A stretch of DNA of 46,240 bases from Synechococcus sp. MU1617 (GCF_020514235.1 NZ_VTLB01000007.1:1-46240); one strand, 5' to 3'; counted from the stretch's first letter, positions 23,616 to 32,703 are shown. Notes: generated by a model from the sequence alone, not told the origin. Program-made: numbers and translations.

Positions 23616-24814
23616 GCCACAGCCTCCCCGTCCAGCTTCACGATCCCCCGCACCTTCTCGCGCAGTTGCTCAGCTGCGTCGGCGCTTCCTTGAGCCTGAA
23701 GCAGGTTGATGGCTCGGATGAAGCTGCTGCGAGCGGCGTCGATGTTGCCGCCCAGCAATTGCGCCACAGCATTGTTCTGATGGCACTCGGCGTTGTTGGG
23801 ATCCAGGGTGAGAGCGCGCCCATAGGCCTCCAGGGCCGCAGCGAGGTCGCCGCGCCTCCGCTGCATCAACCCCAGGTTGTACCAGGCAAGGGCCACTTCA
23901 GGAGCCCGCTGGGCGGCGGTTTGGGTGAGGCTTATGGCTTCCTCAAGGTCCCCCTGTTCCATCAGTCGGGCTGCCAGGTTGAGACGCGCTCCAAGACTCA
24001 CCCGCGTGTCCAGGGGGATCTCCAGGGCTTGCCGGTAGCAGCTCACCGCTTGGGTGGGATCACTGGGGCTTAGGGCCAGGCCCAGATGCAGCAGCAGCTC
24101 ATAGCGTTCGGCACTGGCCGTTGCGCACTGCTTCAGACCGCTTCGCAGCAAGGGAATGGCGTCTTCGGTCTTGCCTTCGCTGATCAACAGTCCCCCGAGC
24201 TTGGCGCTGGCGTAGGGATCACCGGGACGGTGCTTCAGATCGTCTTCCATGGCCTTCCGCAGCCGATCCGCCTTGTCGCTGCCGGCCAGCAGCTCAGGTC
24301 GGTAGCCGTCATGGAGGATTGCCGGCTCACTGCAATCGGCGATGCGCCATTGGGGTTCCGTCTCCAGCAGGGTGCGAACGCTGTCGTCGATCATCGAGTG
24401 GTACGGCCGGCTCCACCGGATCGAGGGGTGGCGGCGGAACAGACGACTGACGCTGGAATAGGGCGCCATGGCGGCCCCGACTTCGTAGCGCAGCAGGTTG
24501 ATCACCAGCACATCGGGCTGGGCCATCAGGGCTTTGAGTGCGGGGATGGCCTCAGCGCGCAGCTGCTCGTCCGCGTCCAGCACCAGCACCCAGTCACCGT
24601 TAAGAAATTCCAGGGCCGCGTTGCGGGCTGGAGCGAAGTCACCCGGCCAGGTGATCTGTTCAACCCTTGCTCCAGCAGCCTCGGCAATGGCCACCGTGGC
24701 ATCGGTGGAGCCGGTGTCCACCACCACCATCTCGTCGGCGAAGTCCTGCACGGAGCGCAGACACTCTCCGAGACGCGCCTCTTCGTCGCGCACGATCATC
24801 GAGAGGCTGAGCAT
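23612..24814 (-). CDS. GT2 family glycosyltransferase with C-terminal TPR repeats
   Basis: 400 aa. Residues 1-170 are a GT2/SunS-like domain: LSMIVRDEEARLGECL, VVDTGSTDAT near 31 and VLDADEQL near 80 (DxD). Residues 185-390 hold about five TPR units, clearest in EVALAWYNLGLMQRRRGDLAAALEAY. This domain pair is common in bacteria and may select protein or polymer acceptors. The frame is open 38 codons further up, but that part is antisense-like; MLSLSMIVRDEE is the natural start. Followed by hemD with a 4-bp overlap, although the functions seem unrelated. Confidence 0.87.
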   Translation of the reverse strand: MLSLSMIVRDEEARLGECLRSVQDFADEMVVVDTGSTDATVAIAEAAGARVEQITWPGDFAPARNAALEFLNGDWVLVLDADEQLRAEAIPALKALMAQPDVLVINLLRYEVGAAMAPYSSVSRLFRRHPSIRWSRPYHSMIDDSVRTLLETEPQWRIADCSEPAILHDGYRPELLAGSDKADRLRKAMEDDLKHRPGDPYASAKLGGLLISEGKTEDAIPLLRSGLKQCATASAERYELLLHLGLALSPSDPTQAVSCYRQALEIPLDTRVSLGARLNLAARLMEQGDLEEAISLTQTAAQRAPEVALAWYNLGLMQRRRGDLAAALEAYGRALTLDPNNAECHQNNAVAQLLGGNIDAARSSFIRAINLLQAQGSADAAEQLREKVRGIVKLDGEAVA

Positions 24815-24879
24815 GGCCGGGCGGCTTGAGGTTGGCGCGAGATTAGATGCGGTTGGCCAGTGCGGTTGGTTGGCGGTGG

Positions 24880-26469
24880 TCAGTCGGTGAATGCACCGCT
24901 GTTGCCAGTTGGCGTAGTTGTGGGGCACAGCGCGGTGAGTACCTGGCGTTGGGCTTCCTGCATCTGGCCGGCGGAATAGGCGGCAGGGCAGCCCCTGGGC
25001 AGAAGCGGCTGCAGGCTGTCCCAGAGGTAAGGGCTGCCGTAGATCACCACTCCCGCCAGGCGGTTGAGGGCGATCAGTTGTTGGATCGCTGCGGCCCAGG
25101 GTTCTTGGGCATCTCGCCCGGCGCGGAAGGGGTTGCCCCGCAGAAACAGCTGCAGCAGCACCGCTCCATCGCCGAGGCGGTCCAGCGCCAGGGGGGCCTC
25201 CGGCTGGCCGCTCCAGGGCGACAGGCCCTCGCCATGCAGCACCACCGAGCGAAATCCCTCGGCTTCAGGGATGCGCAGGGCCGGTGACCAGCCGCTGAGG
25301 GCGGCTGCGCTGGGCACCATTGCATCCACGCGCACCAGGTTGATTCCTGCTTCCGGGTGAACCGCTGTACCGCTGACCGTGATGCTGTGACGCACCAGCT
25401 CAGCCTCAAGGGCTTGCTCGGCTGCGGTAACGATCGGACCTGAAGGTGTGCTGGTTGGGATCGATGCCAGCGCATGAGCCCGGCGCTGCAGGCTCTCGTC
25501 CAACCTCGCGAGGGACAGCCGTCCGCTGCTGAAACCGTCGCAGAGACCATCGATGGCGGCATCCGCATCCGCCGGCATCAGAATCAGGTCGGCCCCGGCT
25601 TCAAAGGCCAGCACAGCTGCTTCGGCGGCTCCGTGCCGTGCGCTGATCGCTTCCATCACCAGGGCATCGGTCACCACCAGCCCGTTGAACCCCATCTGGC
25701 GCCGCAGCAGATCGGTGAGCACGGTTTTGGAGAGGGTGGCCGGTTGCTGCGGATCCAGTTCCGGCAGCACCAGATGGGCCGTCATCACGCTGTCCACACC
25801 TGCGGCAATGGCGGCACGAAAAGGCGGCAGTTCGATCTGATCCAGCCGCTCGCGGCTGTGGGGCAGCACCGGTAGGTCCAGATGGGAGTCGCTGGTGGTG
25901 TCGCCGTGGCCGGGAAAGTGCTTGGCGCATCCGAGAACACCCGCTTGCTTCAGTCCCCCCAGGAAGGCCACTGTCAGGGCGCTAGCACTGCTGGGATCTT
26001 CACCCCAGGCCCGCACGTTGATCACCGGGTTGGCGGGGTTGTTGTTGACGTCGCAAACCGGGCCCAGCACCCAGTTCAGGCCACAGCGACGGGCCTGTTC
26101 GCCGGTGCAGCGGCCATAGCGCTCACTCAAATTCAAGGCCAACTCGGGGTCCCGCTGGTGGAGACGACCAAGGGCCAGAGGCGGCACCAGCCAGCTGGCT
26201 CCTTCGAAGCGCTGGCCCACGCCCTCTTCAACGTCGGCGCAGAACAGCAATCGCTGGTCACTCCAGCCCTGCAGTTGCTGGGTGCGTTGCTGCAGTTCCA
26301 CGGCGCTGCCCCCCAGCAGGATCACGCCGCCCACACCCTCCTGCAGCAGACGTTGCAGTTCGCTGTTCGGCAGCTCCCACTGCGGGTAGCGGCGCTGCTG
26401 GTCGCTTTGATGGCCACTGGCCCGCAGCACCAGCAGTTCTGCCACCCGGCGCCGCAGGCTGTCATTCAT
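24880..26469 (-). CDS. Glycoside hydrolase family 3, beta-N-acetylhexosaminidase (NagZ-like)
   Basis: 529 aa. The GH3 domain spans about 1-340. KHFPGHGD (183-190) followed by TTSDSH is the NagZ His/Asp catalytic loop, and D268 in VVTDALVM is the nucleophile. A C-terminal domain of about 190 residues is extra relative to short NagZ proteins. It probably removes N-acetylglucosamine from peptidoglycan fragments or glycans. No signal peptide, so cytosolic. ATG 26469 is chosen; it lies 7 bp after the rbfA stop, while upstream starts would overlap rbfA. Confidence 0.88.
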   Translation of the reverse strand: MNDSLRRRVAELLVLRASGHQSDQQRRYPQWELPNSELQRLLQEGVGGVILLGGSAVELQQRTQQLQGWSDQRLLFCADVEEGVGQRFEGASWLVPPLALGRLHQRDPELALNLSERYGRCTGEQARRCGLNWVLGPVCDVNNNPANPVINVRAWGEDPSSASALTVAFLGGLKQAGVLGCAKHFPGHGDTTSDSHLDLPVLPHSRERLDQIELPPFRAAIAAGVDSVMTAHLVLPELDPQQPATLSKTVLTDLLRRQMGFNGLVVTDALVMEAISARHGAAEAAVLAFEAGADLILMPADADAAIDGLCDGFSSGRLSLARLDESLQRRAHALASIPTSTPSGPIVTAAEQALEAELVRHSITVSGTAVHPEAGINLVRVDAMVPSAAALSGWSPALRIPEAEGFRSVVLHGEGLSPWSGQPEAPLALDRLGDGAVLLQLFLRGNPFRAGRDAQEPWAAAIQQLIALNRLAGVVIYGSPYLWDSLQPLLPRGCPAAYSAGQMQEAQRQVLTALCPTTTPTGNSGAFTD

Positions 26470-26476
26470 GAGATTG

Positions 26477-26899
26477 TCAGCCGGCCGGCTGTTCATCGCT
26501 GCCGATCTCTTCATCGCTGCTCGCTGGAATCTCGCCTCGCTGCTGCCGTTCGTCCTCGAGGCGATTCAGCAGTCCCAGCACGGAGGTGCCGCGTTCCAGG
26601 CCACGGTCCAGCTGGAACACCACTTCGGGGGCGCGGCGCATCTGCAGCCGCCGCCCCAGTTCTCCCCGCAGGTAGCCGCTGGCGGCCTGAAGCCCCTCGA
26701 GTACCTGGTCGCGCTCCTGAGCTTCCCCAAACACGCTCACGAAGATCTTGCAGTGCTGCAGATCGCCGGACACCTCCACTTCGGTGATGCTCACCATGCC
26801 CTGGTGCACCCGTTCATCCCGGATGCCGTTGATCATCAGTTCGCTGACTTCTTTGCGGATCAGGGCGGCCACCCGCTCCACTCGACGCCCCTGTGCCAT
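26477..26899 (-). CDS. rbfA: Ribosome-binding factor A
   Basis: 140 aa. [22 protein letters not shown] near 32, [20 protein letters not shown] and [22 protein letters not shown] form the KH-like RbfA fold, which helps mature the 16S rRNA 5' end and 30S subunits. An acidic Gln/Glu-rich tail of 25 residues follows. The ATG at 26899 shares one base with the stop of the DUF751 gene upstream. It lies in an operon order DUF751, rbfA, GH3. Confidence 0.93.
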   Translation of the reverse strand: MAQGRRVERVAALIRKEVSELMINGIRDERVHQGMVSITEVEVSGDLQHCKIFVSVFGEAQERDQVLEGLQAASGYLRGELGRRLQMRRAPEVVFQLDRGLERGTSVLGLLNRLEDERQQRGEIPASSDEEIGSDEQPAG

Positions 26900-27105
26900 C
26901 ACGCCATCGGTGCTGAATTCACCATGGCACGCAGCACCAAGGTGAGGCTGATTCCACCGCTGATCAAGGCGCCGATCAAGGCCACGGCCGTGACGGGATT
27001 GCTCCGGCGTGCGGCCAGGGGTTCGGCGACGGAGTTCATCACCCCGAGGGTGAAGGCCACCAGATAACGGGGGTAACGGGAGACGTTGAGGAAAAACTCC
27101 CGCAT
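26899..27105 (-). CDS. ycf33: DUF751 family small membrane protein (Ycf33-like)
   Basis: 68 aa with [19 protein letters not shown] at the front, the DUF751/Ycf33 signature, and two hydrophobic segments (about 12-28 and 38-60). Ycf33 is conserved in cyanobacteria and some plastids; its exact role is not known, though photosynthetic electron transport has been proposed. First gene of the rbfA transcript, divergent from the GST gene. Confidence 0.88.
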   Translation of the reverse strand: MREFFLNVSRYPRYLVAFTLGVMNSVAEPLAARRSNPVTAVALIGALISGGISLTLVLRAMVNSAPMA

Positions 27106-27149
27106 GGTTCCGGCGTACTCGCAAATCTGCTGGCTACTCTGCCGGGCCC

Positions 27150-27890
27150 ATGGCTGTTTTGGACATGTTGGAGCTGCATCAATTCCGCCATTCCGCGTTT
27201 TGTCTCAAGGTGCGGATGGTGTTGCAGGCCAAGGGGCTGAGTTTCCGCACCGTGGAGGTGACCCCCGGCGTCGGCCAGGTGGCCGTGTTCCGGCTGTCCG
27301 GCCAACGGCAGGTTCCCGTGTTGGTTGATGGCGATCAGGTGATTGCCGACTCCAGCGCCATTGCGCTGCATCTGGATCAGCGGGAGCCGGACCCTGCCCT
27401 GATTCCTCTCGATCCGCGCCAGGCCGCCCAGGTGCATCTGCTGGAGGACTGGGCCGACACCACGCTGGCGATGGCGGGCCGCTCCTCTCTGGTGCAGGCC
27501 GCGGCGCTCGATCCCGAGCTGCGGGTTGCTCTGCTGCCTGACGATCTGCCCGACCCCGTGCGTTCGGTGATGGGTGTGATCCCCGGCGGTTGGGTCAGCA
27601 ACATCACCGAACTGGTCAACCAGAAGGAGCGCACCGAGCTGCTGGCCAGCCTGGAGCAGCTCGCCACATCTGTGCAGGCCAGCCCCTGGTTGGTGGGCGA
27701 CAGCATGACCTTGGCCGATATCGCCGTCGCCGCTCAGTTGTCGCTGCTTCGCTTCCCCTCCTCTGCAGGCTCAGCCCTGGCAGGCAGGGGGGTACCTGGG
27801 CTGAGCGATCACCCCAAGCTGCAGCCGCTGTTCCAATGGCGGGACCAGATTGAACTCAAATTGATGGAGCGGACCCTGGAAGAGGTGTGA
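27150..27890 (+). CDS. Glutathione S-transferase family protein
   Basis: 246 aa. The thioredoxin-like N-domain has ELHQFRHSAFCLKVRMVL (active-site Ser/Cys region near 15-18), QVPVLVDGD near 54 with the cis-Pro, and DSSAIALHLD near 67 for glutathione. The C-terminal helical domain has WLVGDSMTLADIAVAAQL near 192-210, the GST N-capping box. Substrate unknown. The ATG at 27165 would also fit. The last 35 bp overlap the convergent gene. Confidence 0.88.
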   Translation: MAVLDMLELHQFRHSAFCLKVRMVLQAKGLSFRTVEVTPGVGQVAVFRLSGQRQVPVLVDGDQVIADSSAIALHLDQREPDPALIPLDPRQAAQVHLLEDWADTTLAMAGRSSLVQAAALDPELRVALLPDDLPDPVRSVMGVIPGGWVSNITELVNQKERTELLASLEQLATSVQASPWLVGDSMTLADIAVAAQLSLLRFPSSAGSALAGRGVPGLSDHPKLQPLFQWRDQIELKLMERTLEEV

Positions 27891-28533
27891 AGCGCAATTG
27901 GTAGTGGTGCTGGGCGATGGCCTGATCCCGGAGACTCTCACCAGGTGAGGCATAGCGTCCTTGCCATTGTTCGGCGCAGATGTCCTCGCCGCAGCGTTTG
28001 TATCGGCTCAGGGTTTCGATCCGGCTCAGCCGCGGCGGGCCGGGGGCATGCAGGATCTGCAGCACCAATTCATCGGCCAGGAAGGTGTTGGCGCTCGTGC
28101 TCTCCTGGCGGCGGCCCGTCACCGTGGTTTCGAGATAGATATCGCCTTTGAGTCGCGCGACTTGGCGGTTGGCGGAGTCGGGGTCTTCTTCGACCCCCAG
28201 CAGCTGCTCCCCGAGCAGGGCACGACCGATGGCCATGGCATTGAAGCTGCGATCGCCGATCAGTCGACCGCGCCGGTCGGCTTGGAACCGTGCTTGATGC
28301 AGCAGCGGTGGATCGTCTGGGGCATCGAGATCAACGCTCTCCACCTGCCACAACCCAGTAAACCAGTCGGGATAGATCAGGTCGTCTCGATTCGATGGCC
28401 GCGGCAATGGTGCCGGCAGGCTCCAGTCGGGCCAACTGTTCAACCTCTGTTCAAGGCTTCCCTGAGCCCAGGCGGGCCCGCCACTGAGCAGGATGGTGAG
28501 GCCGATCAGCAGCATCCATAACCGCCGTTCCAT
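27856..28533 (-). CDS. Exported or lumenal hypothetical protein
   Basis: 225 aa. A basic start, hydrophobic core (WMLLIGLTILLSGG) and AWA|Q form a signal peptide of about 23 residues, so it is periplasmic or in the thylakoid lumen. The mature part has YPDWFTGLWQVESVDLD, like lipocalin-type or DUF6816-like proteins known from cyanobacteria and plastids; I hold that link loosely. Two Cys in KRCGEDICAEQW could pair. ATG 28533 is chosen from the signal peptide; the frame is open another 28 codons. The start codon shares CATG with the divergent gene. Confidence 0.75.
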   Translation of the reverse strand: MERRLWMLLIGLTILLSGGPAWAQGSLEQRLNSWPDWSLPAPLPRPSNRDDLIYPDWFTGLWQVESVDLDAPDDPPLLHQARFQADRRGRLIGDRSFNAMAIGRALLGEQLLGVEEDPDSANRQVARLKGDIYLETTVTGRRQESTSANTFLADELVLQILHAPGPPRLSRIETLSRYKRCGEDICAEQWQGRYASPGESLRDQAIAQHHYQLRFTPLPGSAPSI

Positions 28534-28795
28534 GTCTGATCCTCTGATCCGTGCCCTTGATGACTTTGTGGTGCTGGAGCCCGGCAAGCCGGAGCAGCTG
28601 CTGAGCGCTGCCGACACGTTGACATGGCTGAGCGGTTGGTTGCGCAGCCTTGATCAGTTGCCGGCCGATCTGGCGGATCAACCCGATGTGGAATCTGCGG
28701 CGCAGCGTTTGATCGATACGGCCTGTGATTTGGAGATCAGCCCCGGGTTGACTGTGCAGTGGTTTGCGGTGCGGTTGGAGCCGCCAACTGCATGA
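28532..28795 (+). CDS. Small conserved-looking hypothetical protein
   Basis: 87 aa, acidic and helical, with WLSGWLRSLDQLP in the middle and an ordered end (LTVQWFAVRLEPP). No motif is recognised and no signal peptide or membrane segment is seen. The start ATG is on the same CATG as the start of the minus-strand gene, so each promoter must lie inside the other gene. Convergent with aroK, 2 bp apart. Confidence 0.65.
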   Translation: MSDPLIRALDDFVVLEPGKPEQLLSAADTLTWLSGWLRSLDQLPADLADQPDVESAAQRLIDTACDLEISPGLTVQWFAVRLEPPTA

Positions 28796-28797
28796 GT

Positions 28798-29373
28798 TCA
28801 GTCGGTTCGGCGTTGGGTCGGATCCTTCAGCAGGCTTGGCAGCAGTTGCAGAATCCCGTCAGCCACGGTCTCTGGAGTTTCCTCGTTGATCACCACCGTT
28901 AGATCGGCTTCGGCATAGAGGGGACGGCGCTCGTTCAACAGCGCGTTGAGAGCCGCCTCAGGATCAGCGGTCTGCAGTAGAGGGCGCTCCGTGCTGTCGG
29001 CGTTCAGCCGTTGCAGCAACTGATCGGGAACCACATCGAGCCAAATCACGATGCCGCTGTGCAGCAATCCCCAGTTCTCCGGCTGGGTCACCACACCGCC
29101 GCCGGTGGCCACCACCAGGGAGTGGCGCTGACTGATGGCACTGAGCACCTGGCTTTCCAGGCTGCGGAAGCCTGCTTCGCCATCCCGATCAAAGATCTCT
29201 GGAATGCCGCAGCCCGCCGCCTGTTCGATCACGGCATCGGCATCCACAAAGCCGTAGCCCAGGCGTTCGGCCAGGGGGCGGCCAGTGCTCGTCTTACCGC
29301 TGCCCATCATTCCCACCAGATAAAGGCTGCGCCCGGCAAGACGCTGCTTGAGGGTGAGGGTGGAATCCGCCAT
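28798..29373 (-). CDS. aroK: Shikimate kinase
   Basis: 191 aa. Walker [10 protein letters not shown] is at 21-29, DADAVIEQ near 45 and ATGGGVV near 89 bind shikimate, and [11 protein letters not shown] near 148 is the lid/adenine region. It phosphorylates shikimate with ATP in aromatic amino acid synthesis, in the cytosol. Length is normal. It is divergent from the PTPS gene with 51 bp between. Confidence 0.94.
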   Translation of the reverse strand: MADSTLTLKQRLAGRSLYLVGMMGSGKTSTGRPLAERLGYGFVDADAVIEQAAGCGIPEIFDRDGEAGFRSLESQVLSAISQRHSLVVATGGGVVTQPENWGLLHSGIVIWLDVVPDQLLQRLNADSTERPLLQTADPEAALNALLNERRPLYAEADLTVVINEETPETVADGILQLLPSLLKDPTQRRTD

Positions 29374-29424
29374 GGCTCGGAAACGGCATTAGCTCATTAG
29401 GATGCCTCGCGGCCGGAACGTCAC

Positions 29425-30345
29425 ATGACTGAAACGAAGTCACCAGCACGGCACGGCCAAGGTCGTGGTTGTGTCATCACCAGGAGGGCCTGCTTCAGTG
29501 CCAGCCATCGCTATTGGCTGCCCGAGCTGTCGGCCGATGACAATGCCGCCCGTTTCGGGCCCTGCGCTCTGGCTCCTGGCCATGGCCACAACTACGAGTT
29601 GATTGTTTCCATGGCTGGCGGCCTGGACGCTGACGGCATGGTGCTCAACCTTTCGGAGGTGAAGCACGCCATCCGCAATGAGGTGACGGGCCAGCTCGAT
29701 TTCCGCTTCCTCAATGAGGCCTGGCCGGAATTTGACGTTTCCACCCCTGCAGGTTGCCTCCCCACCACCGAGGCCCTGGTGCGGGTGATTTGGCAACGCC
29801 TCAGCCCTCATCTGCCGATCACGGCGTTGCGCCTCTACGAACAACCGGGCCTTTGGTCCGACTATCTCGGACATCCCATGGACGCATTCCTCACCATCCG
29901 CACCCACTTCGCCGCCGCTCACCGACTGGCCCGCCCGGAGCTCAGCCAGGAGGAGAACGAAGCGATCTACGGCAAGTGCGCCCGTCCCCACGGCCATGGC
30001 CACAACTATTTAGTGGATGTGACCGTGCGCGGTGAGATCGATCCCCGCACCGGTATGGTCTGCGACCTCTCCGCGTTGCAGCGCCTCGTGGATGATCTGG
30101 TAGTCGAGCCCTTCGATCACACCTTTCTCAATAAAGACGTGCCCTTCTTTGAGGAGTGTGTTCCCACGGCAGAGAACATTGCCCTTCACGTCGCTGATCG
30201 TCTCTCCAGCCCGATCAAGGCCATCGGCGCCAGCCTCCACAAAGTGCGGCTGCAGGAGAGCCCAAACAATGCGGCCGAGGTCTACGCCGAAACACCGCAA
30301 CTGGAGATGTCTCCGGCTGCTCTCGATGCCGTGGCTGCCGTCTGA
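29425..30345 (+). CDS. Tandem-domain 6-pyruvoyl-tetrahydropterin synthase / QueD family protein
   Basis: 306 aa, twice the family length. Domain 1 (about 17-140) has SASHRYW (H28), C47 and PGHGHNYEL (H53, H55); domain 2 (about 155-300) has AAAHRL (H166), C185 and HGHGHNYLV (H191, H193). Both have PTxE (E116, E250) after the core. Zinc ligands and the catalytic Cys therefore seem kept in both. Domain 2, with VRGEIDPRTGMVCDLSAL, looks like the PTPS that turns dihydroneopterin triphosphate into 6-pyruvoyl-tetrahydropterin; domain 1 is less like any standard type. Products could feed cyanobacterial pterin glycosides or queuosine. Confidence 0.9.
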   Translation: MTETKSPARHGQGRGCVITRRACFSASHRYWLPELSADDNAARFGPCALAPGHGHNYELIVSMAGGLDADGMVLNLSEVKHAIRNEVTGQLDFRFLNEAWPEFDVSTPAGCLPTTEALVRVIWQRLSPHLPITALRLYEQPGLWSDYLGHPMDAFLTIRTHFAAAHRLARPELSQEENEAIYGKCARPHGHGHNYLVDVTVRGEIDPRTGMVCDLSALQRLVDDLVVEPFDHTFLNKDVPFFEECVPTAENIALHVADRLSSPIKAIGASLHKVRLQESPNNAAEVYAETPQLEMSPAALDAVAAV

Positions 30346-30356
30346 TCGACGGCTTG

Positions 30357-31049
30357 ATGCCACAACGCCCCACCTCTTCACGCCCCTTCGTTCGGCTGGT
30401 GCTGGCCATCAGCCTCGATGGCCGTTTGGCTCCGCCAGACGGGGGTGCCGCCCAGCTGGGAGGGGAGGGTGACCGTCGCGCTCTGGAGCAGGCGCTCGCC
30501 TGGGGGGATGCCTGCCTGATCGGTGCCGGAACACTGCGGGCCCATCAGTGCACCTGTTTGATCCGTGACCCTCAGCTGCTTGAGCAACGCCGCCTTGAGG
30601 GGCGGGCGGAGCAGCCGGCTGCTGTCGTGGTGAGCCGATCCCCCGACTTCTCGAGCACCTGGCGTTTCTTTGATCAACCGCTTCAACGTTGGCTGCTGGC
30701 TCCTGAGCCTGTGGATCAAGGCTTTGATCGTTGGTTGCCTTTGGCACCAACCTGGCCGGAGCGGCTCAATGCGCTTCGAGCAGCTGGGCTTCAGCGTCTG
30801 GTGCTCCTGGGTGGCGCCCAACTCAGCGCCGATCTGTTGCAAGCCGATTGCGTCGATGCGCTTCAGCTCACCTTGGTGCCCCAGCTCCTGGGCGGCCGCT
30901 TCAGTTGGCTGCCTTGCACCGATGCGCGCTTGCCAGCTGCCTTGATGCAACCGGGTGCTTGGCAGTCCGATGGCGCTGAGGATCTCGGGGATGGGGAGTG
31001 GCTTGTTCGCTACCAACGGATCCGCTCGGAAACACCCTTGCCGCCCTGA
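30357..31049 (+). CDS. RibD C-terminal domain (pyrimidine reductase-like) protein
   Basis: 230 aa with only the reductase domain of RibD: LVLAISLDGRLAPPDG near 14-29, DACLIGAGTLRAHQC near 52-66, RLVLLGGAQLSADLL near 146 and LTLVPQLLGG near 171. It probably reduces 5-amino-6-ribosylaminouracil phosphate in riboflavin synthesis using NADPH, or a similar dihydrofolate-reductase-like step. The deaminase half is absent, so it acts with a separate enzyme. It follows the PTPS gene by 11 bp, which groups two pterin/flavin-related genes. ATG 30357 is used. Confidence 0.85.
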   Translation: MPQRPTSSRPFVRLVLAISLDGRLAPPDGGAAQLGGEGDRRALEQALAWGDACLIGAGTLRAHQCTCLIRDPQLLEQRRLEGRAEQPAAVVVSRSPDFSSTWRFFDQPLQRWLLAPEPVDQGFDRWLPLAPTWPERLNALRAAGLQRLVLLGGAQLSADLLQADCVDALQLTLVPQLLGGRFSWLPCTDARLPAALMQPGAWQSDGAEDLGDGEWLVRYQRIRSETPLPP

Positions 31050-31107
31050 TCAGCCCATGCAGCTCTCTGGTTAAGGTCATCCCACAAAGGCCAAAGGCAC
31101 CGTCGCA

Positions 31108-32283
31108 ATGACGTCACTCACGGCCCGCTGGCATCGCTCCATTAACGAGATCCCAGAGCAGCAGTGGAACAGCCTGGTGGGAGCTGACGCGATCCCTTTT
31201 TACCGATGGAGCTGGCTGGAGGCTTTGGAAAGCTCAGGCAGCACCATCCCCAAGCAGGGCTGGCAGCCACTGCATCTGGCCCTCTGGCGCGATGACACGC
31301 CGATTGCGGTGGCTCCGCTGTTCCTCAAGGGCCACAGCTATGGCGAATTTGTGTTCGACCAGACCTTTGCCCGTCTGGCGGCGGATCTGGGGCTGCGCTA
31401 CTACCCCAAGCTCCTGGGCATGAGTCCGGTCAGCCCCGTGCTGGGCTACCGCTTCCATGTGCGATCTGGAGAAGACGAGGCTCTGCTCACCCGGGAGTTG
31501 CTGCGGGCGATCGATCGCTTCTGCGAACACAACGGCATCCTCAGCTGCAATTTTCTCTATGTGGATCCGCAGTGGCGGCCCCTGGCGGAGGCCGCCGGCT
31601 GTGCCGCCTGGCTGAATCAGCAAAGCCTGTGGAATCGCGGCGACGACAAGAGTTTTGAGGATTACCTCAAGGGCTTCAATGCCAACCAGCGCCGCAACAT
31701 CAAGCGGGAACGCAAGGCTGTAGCCAAGGCTGGGATCACCGTGACACCCCTCAGCGGCGACCAGCTGGACCTAGCGCTGTTGCAGACCATGCATCGCTTC
31801 TATGAGCAGCACTGTGCTCGCTGGGGACCGTGGGGCAGCAAGTACCTGGAGGAGGGTTTTTTTGAAGCGTTGGCACGGCTGCATCGCGATCAGTTGGTGC
31901 TCTTTTCAGCCCATCGCGGTGACCCGCGCGATCCGGTGGCGATGTCGATGTGCGTGCAGGACGGTCGTCAGCTCTGGGGCCGCTACTGGGGCAGCCATGA
32001 GGAGGTTGATTGTCTTCACTTCGAAGTCTGTTACTACGCTCCGATCGAATGGGCCCTGGCTAATGGCATCGTCAGCTTTGACCCTGGAGCTGGCGGCAGC
32101 CACAAGCGCCGGAGAGGCTTTGTCGCACGTCCCCACGCCAGCCTGCACCGTTGGTATCAGCCCCAGATGGATCAATTGATTCGCACCTGGTTGCCCAAGG
32201 TGAATGGCTTGATGCTGGAGGAGATCGAGGCCATTAATGCAGAGCTGCCCTTCAAAGCTGAACCTCCGGCCTTGGCTTTGTAG
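31108..32283 (+). CDS. GNAT/FemAB-like protein, COG3146 (DUF482 family)
   Basis: 391 aa. The blocks FYRWSWLEALESSGS, GEFVFDQTFA, YYPKLLGMSPVSPVLGYR and the C-terminal HFEVCYYAPIEWAL, FDPGAGGSHKRRRGF match the COG3146 family of predicted acyltransferases. The family has a GNAT-like fold and is often called peptidoglycan biosynthesis-related, but no reaction has been shown that I know of. AAAGG precedes the ATG. It starts 58 bp after the RibD-like gene and is followed 9 bp later by the DUF4346-like gene. Confidence 0.86.
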   Translation: MTSLTARWHRSINEIPEQQWNSLVGADAIPFYRWSWLEALESSGSTIPKQGWQPLHLALWRDDTPIAVAPLFLKGHSYGEFVFDQTFARLAADLGLRYYPKLLGMSPVSPVLGYRFHVRSGEDEALLTRELLRAIDRFCEHNGILSCNFLYVDPQWRPLAEAAGCAAWLNQQSLWNRGDDKSFEDYLKGFNANQRRNIKRERKAVAKAGITVTPLSGDQLDLALLQTMHRFYEQHCARWGPWGSKYLEEGFFEALARLHRDQLVLFSAHRGDPRDPVAMSMCVQDGRQLWGRYWGSHEEVDCLHFEVCYYAPIEWALANGIVSFDPGAGGSHKRRRGFVARPHASLHRWYQPQMDQLIRTWLPKVNGLMLEEIEAINAELPFKAEPPALAL

Positions 32284-32292
32284 GTTGAAGGC

Positions 32293-32700
32293 ATGACCAC
32301 CACCCCGGAAGCACCGGCCTCCACCGCTGCGGCGATGGATGCTCTGGATCAGCGACTGTCCCAGCGGTTCATCGCTCTGGATCCCAGTGGCTATTTCTTG
32401 ATCAAGCTGGATCGTGAAGCCGCCCAACTGGTGCTGGAGCATTACGGCAACACCATCGATGACAAGGGGTTGGCCAGGGATTCGGAAACCGGTGAGGTGT
32501 TGCGCTGCGACGGCGGCAATGCTCCTCGCCGTCCCTCAGCTGTCTATCGCGGCAATACAGCCAAACAGCTGGGCATTCAGCTCACGGAAGGTGAAGACCC
32601 ACACCCGGTCAGTCGTCTCGACCATGCCCTCTATCTGGGGAGGGAGTTGCAGAAGGCCGAGCAGTGCCTGCGCGACGGCACGGTCTACGTCCAGGACTAA
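32293..32700 (+). CDS. DUF4346-like small protein
   Basis: 135 aa. The central block FIALDPSGYFLIKLDREAAQLVLEHY, with DSETGEVLRCDGG after it and HALYLGRELQKAEQCL near the end, resembles DUF4346, found alone in cyanobacteria and fused to dihydropteroate-synthase-like proteins elsewhere. Function not known. It could relate to one-carbon or pterin chemistry, given the PTPS and RibD-like genes nearby (inference). Its stop is 3 bp from the end of the convergent radical SAM gene. Confidence 0.72.
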   Translation: MTTTPEAPASTAAAMDALDQRLSQRFIALDPSGYFLIKLDREAAQLVLEHYGNTIDDKGLARDSETGEVLRCDGGNAPRRPSAVYRGNTAKQLGIQLTEGEDPHPVSRLDHALYLGRELQKAEQCLRDGTVYVQD

Positions 32701-32703
32701 CGA

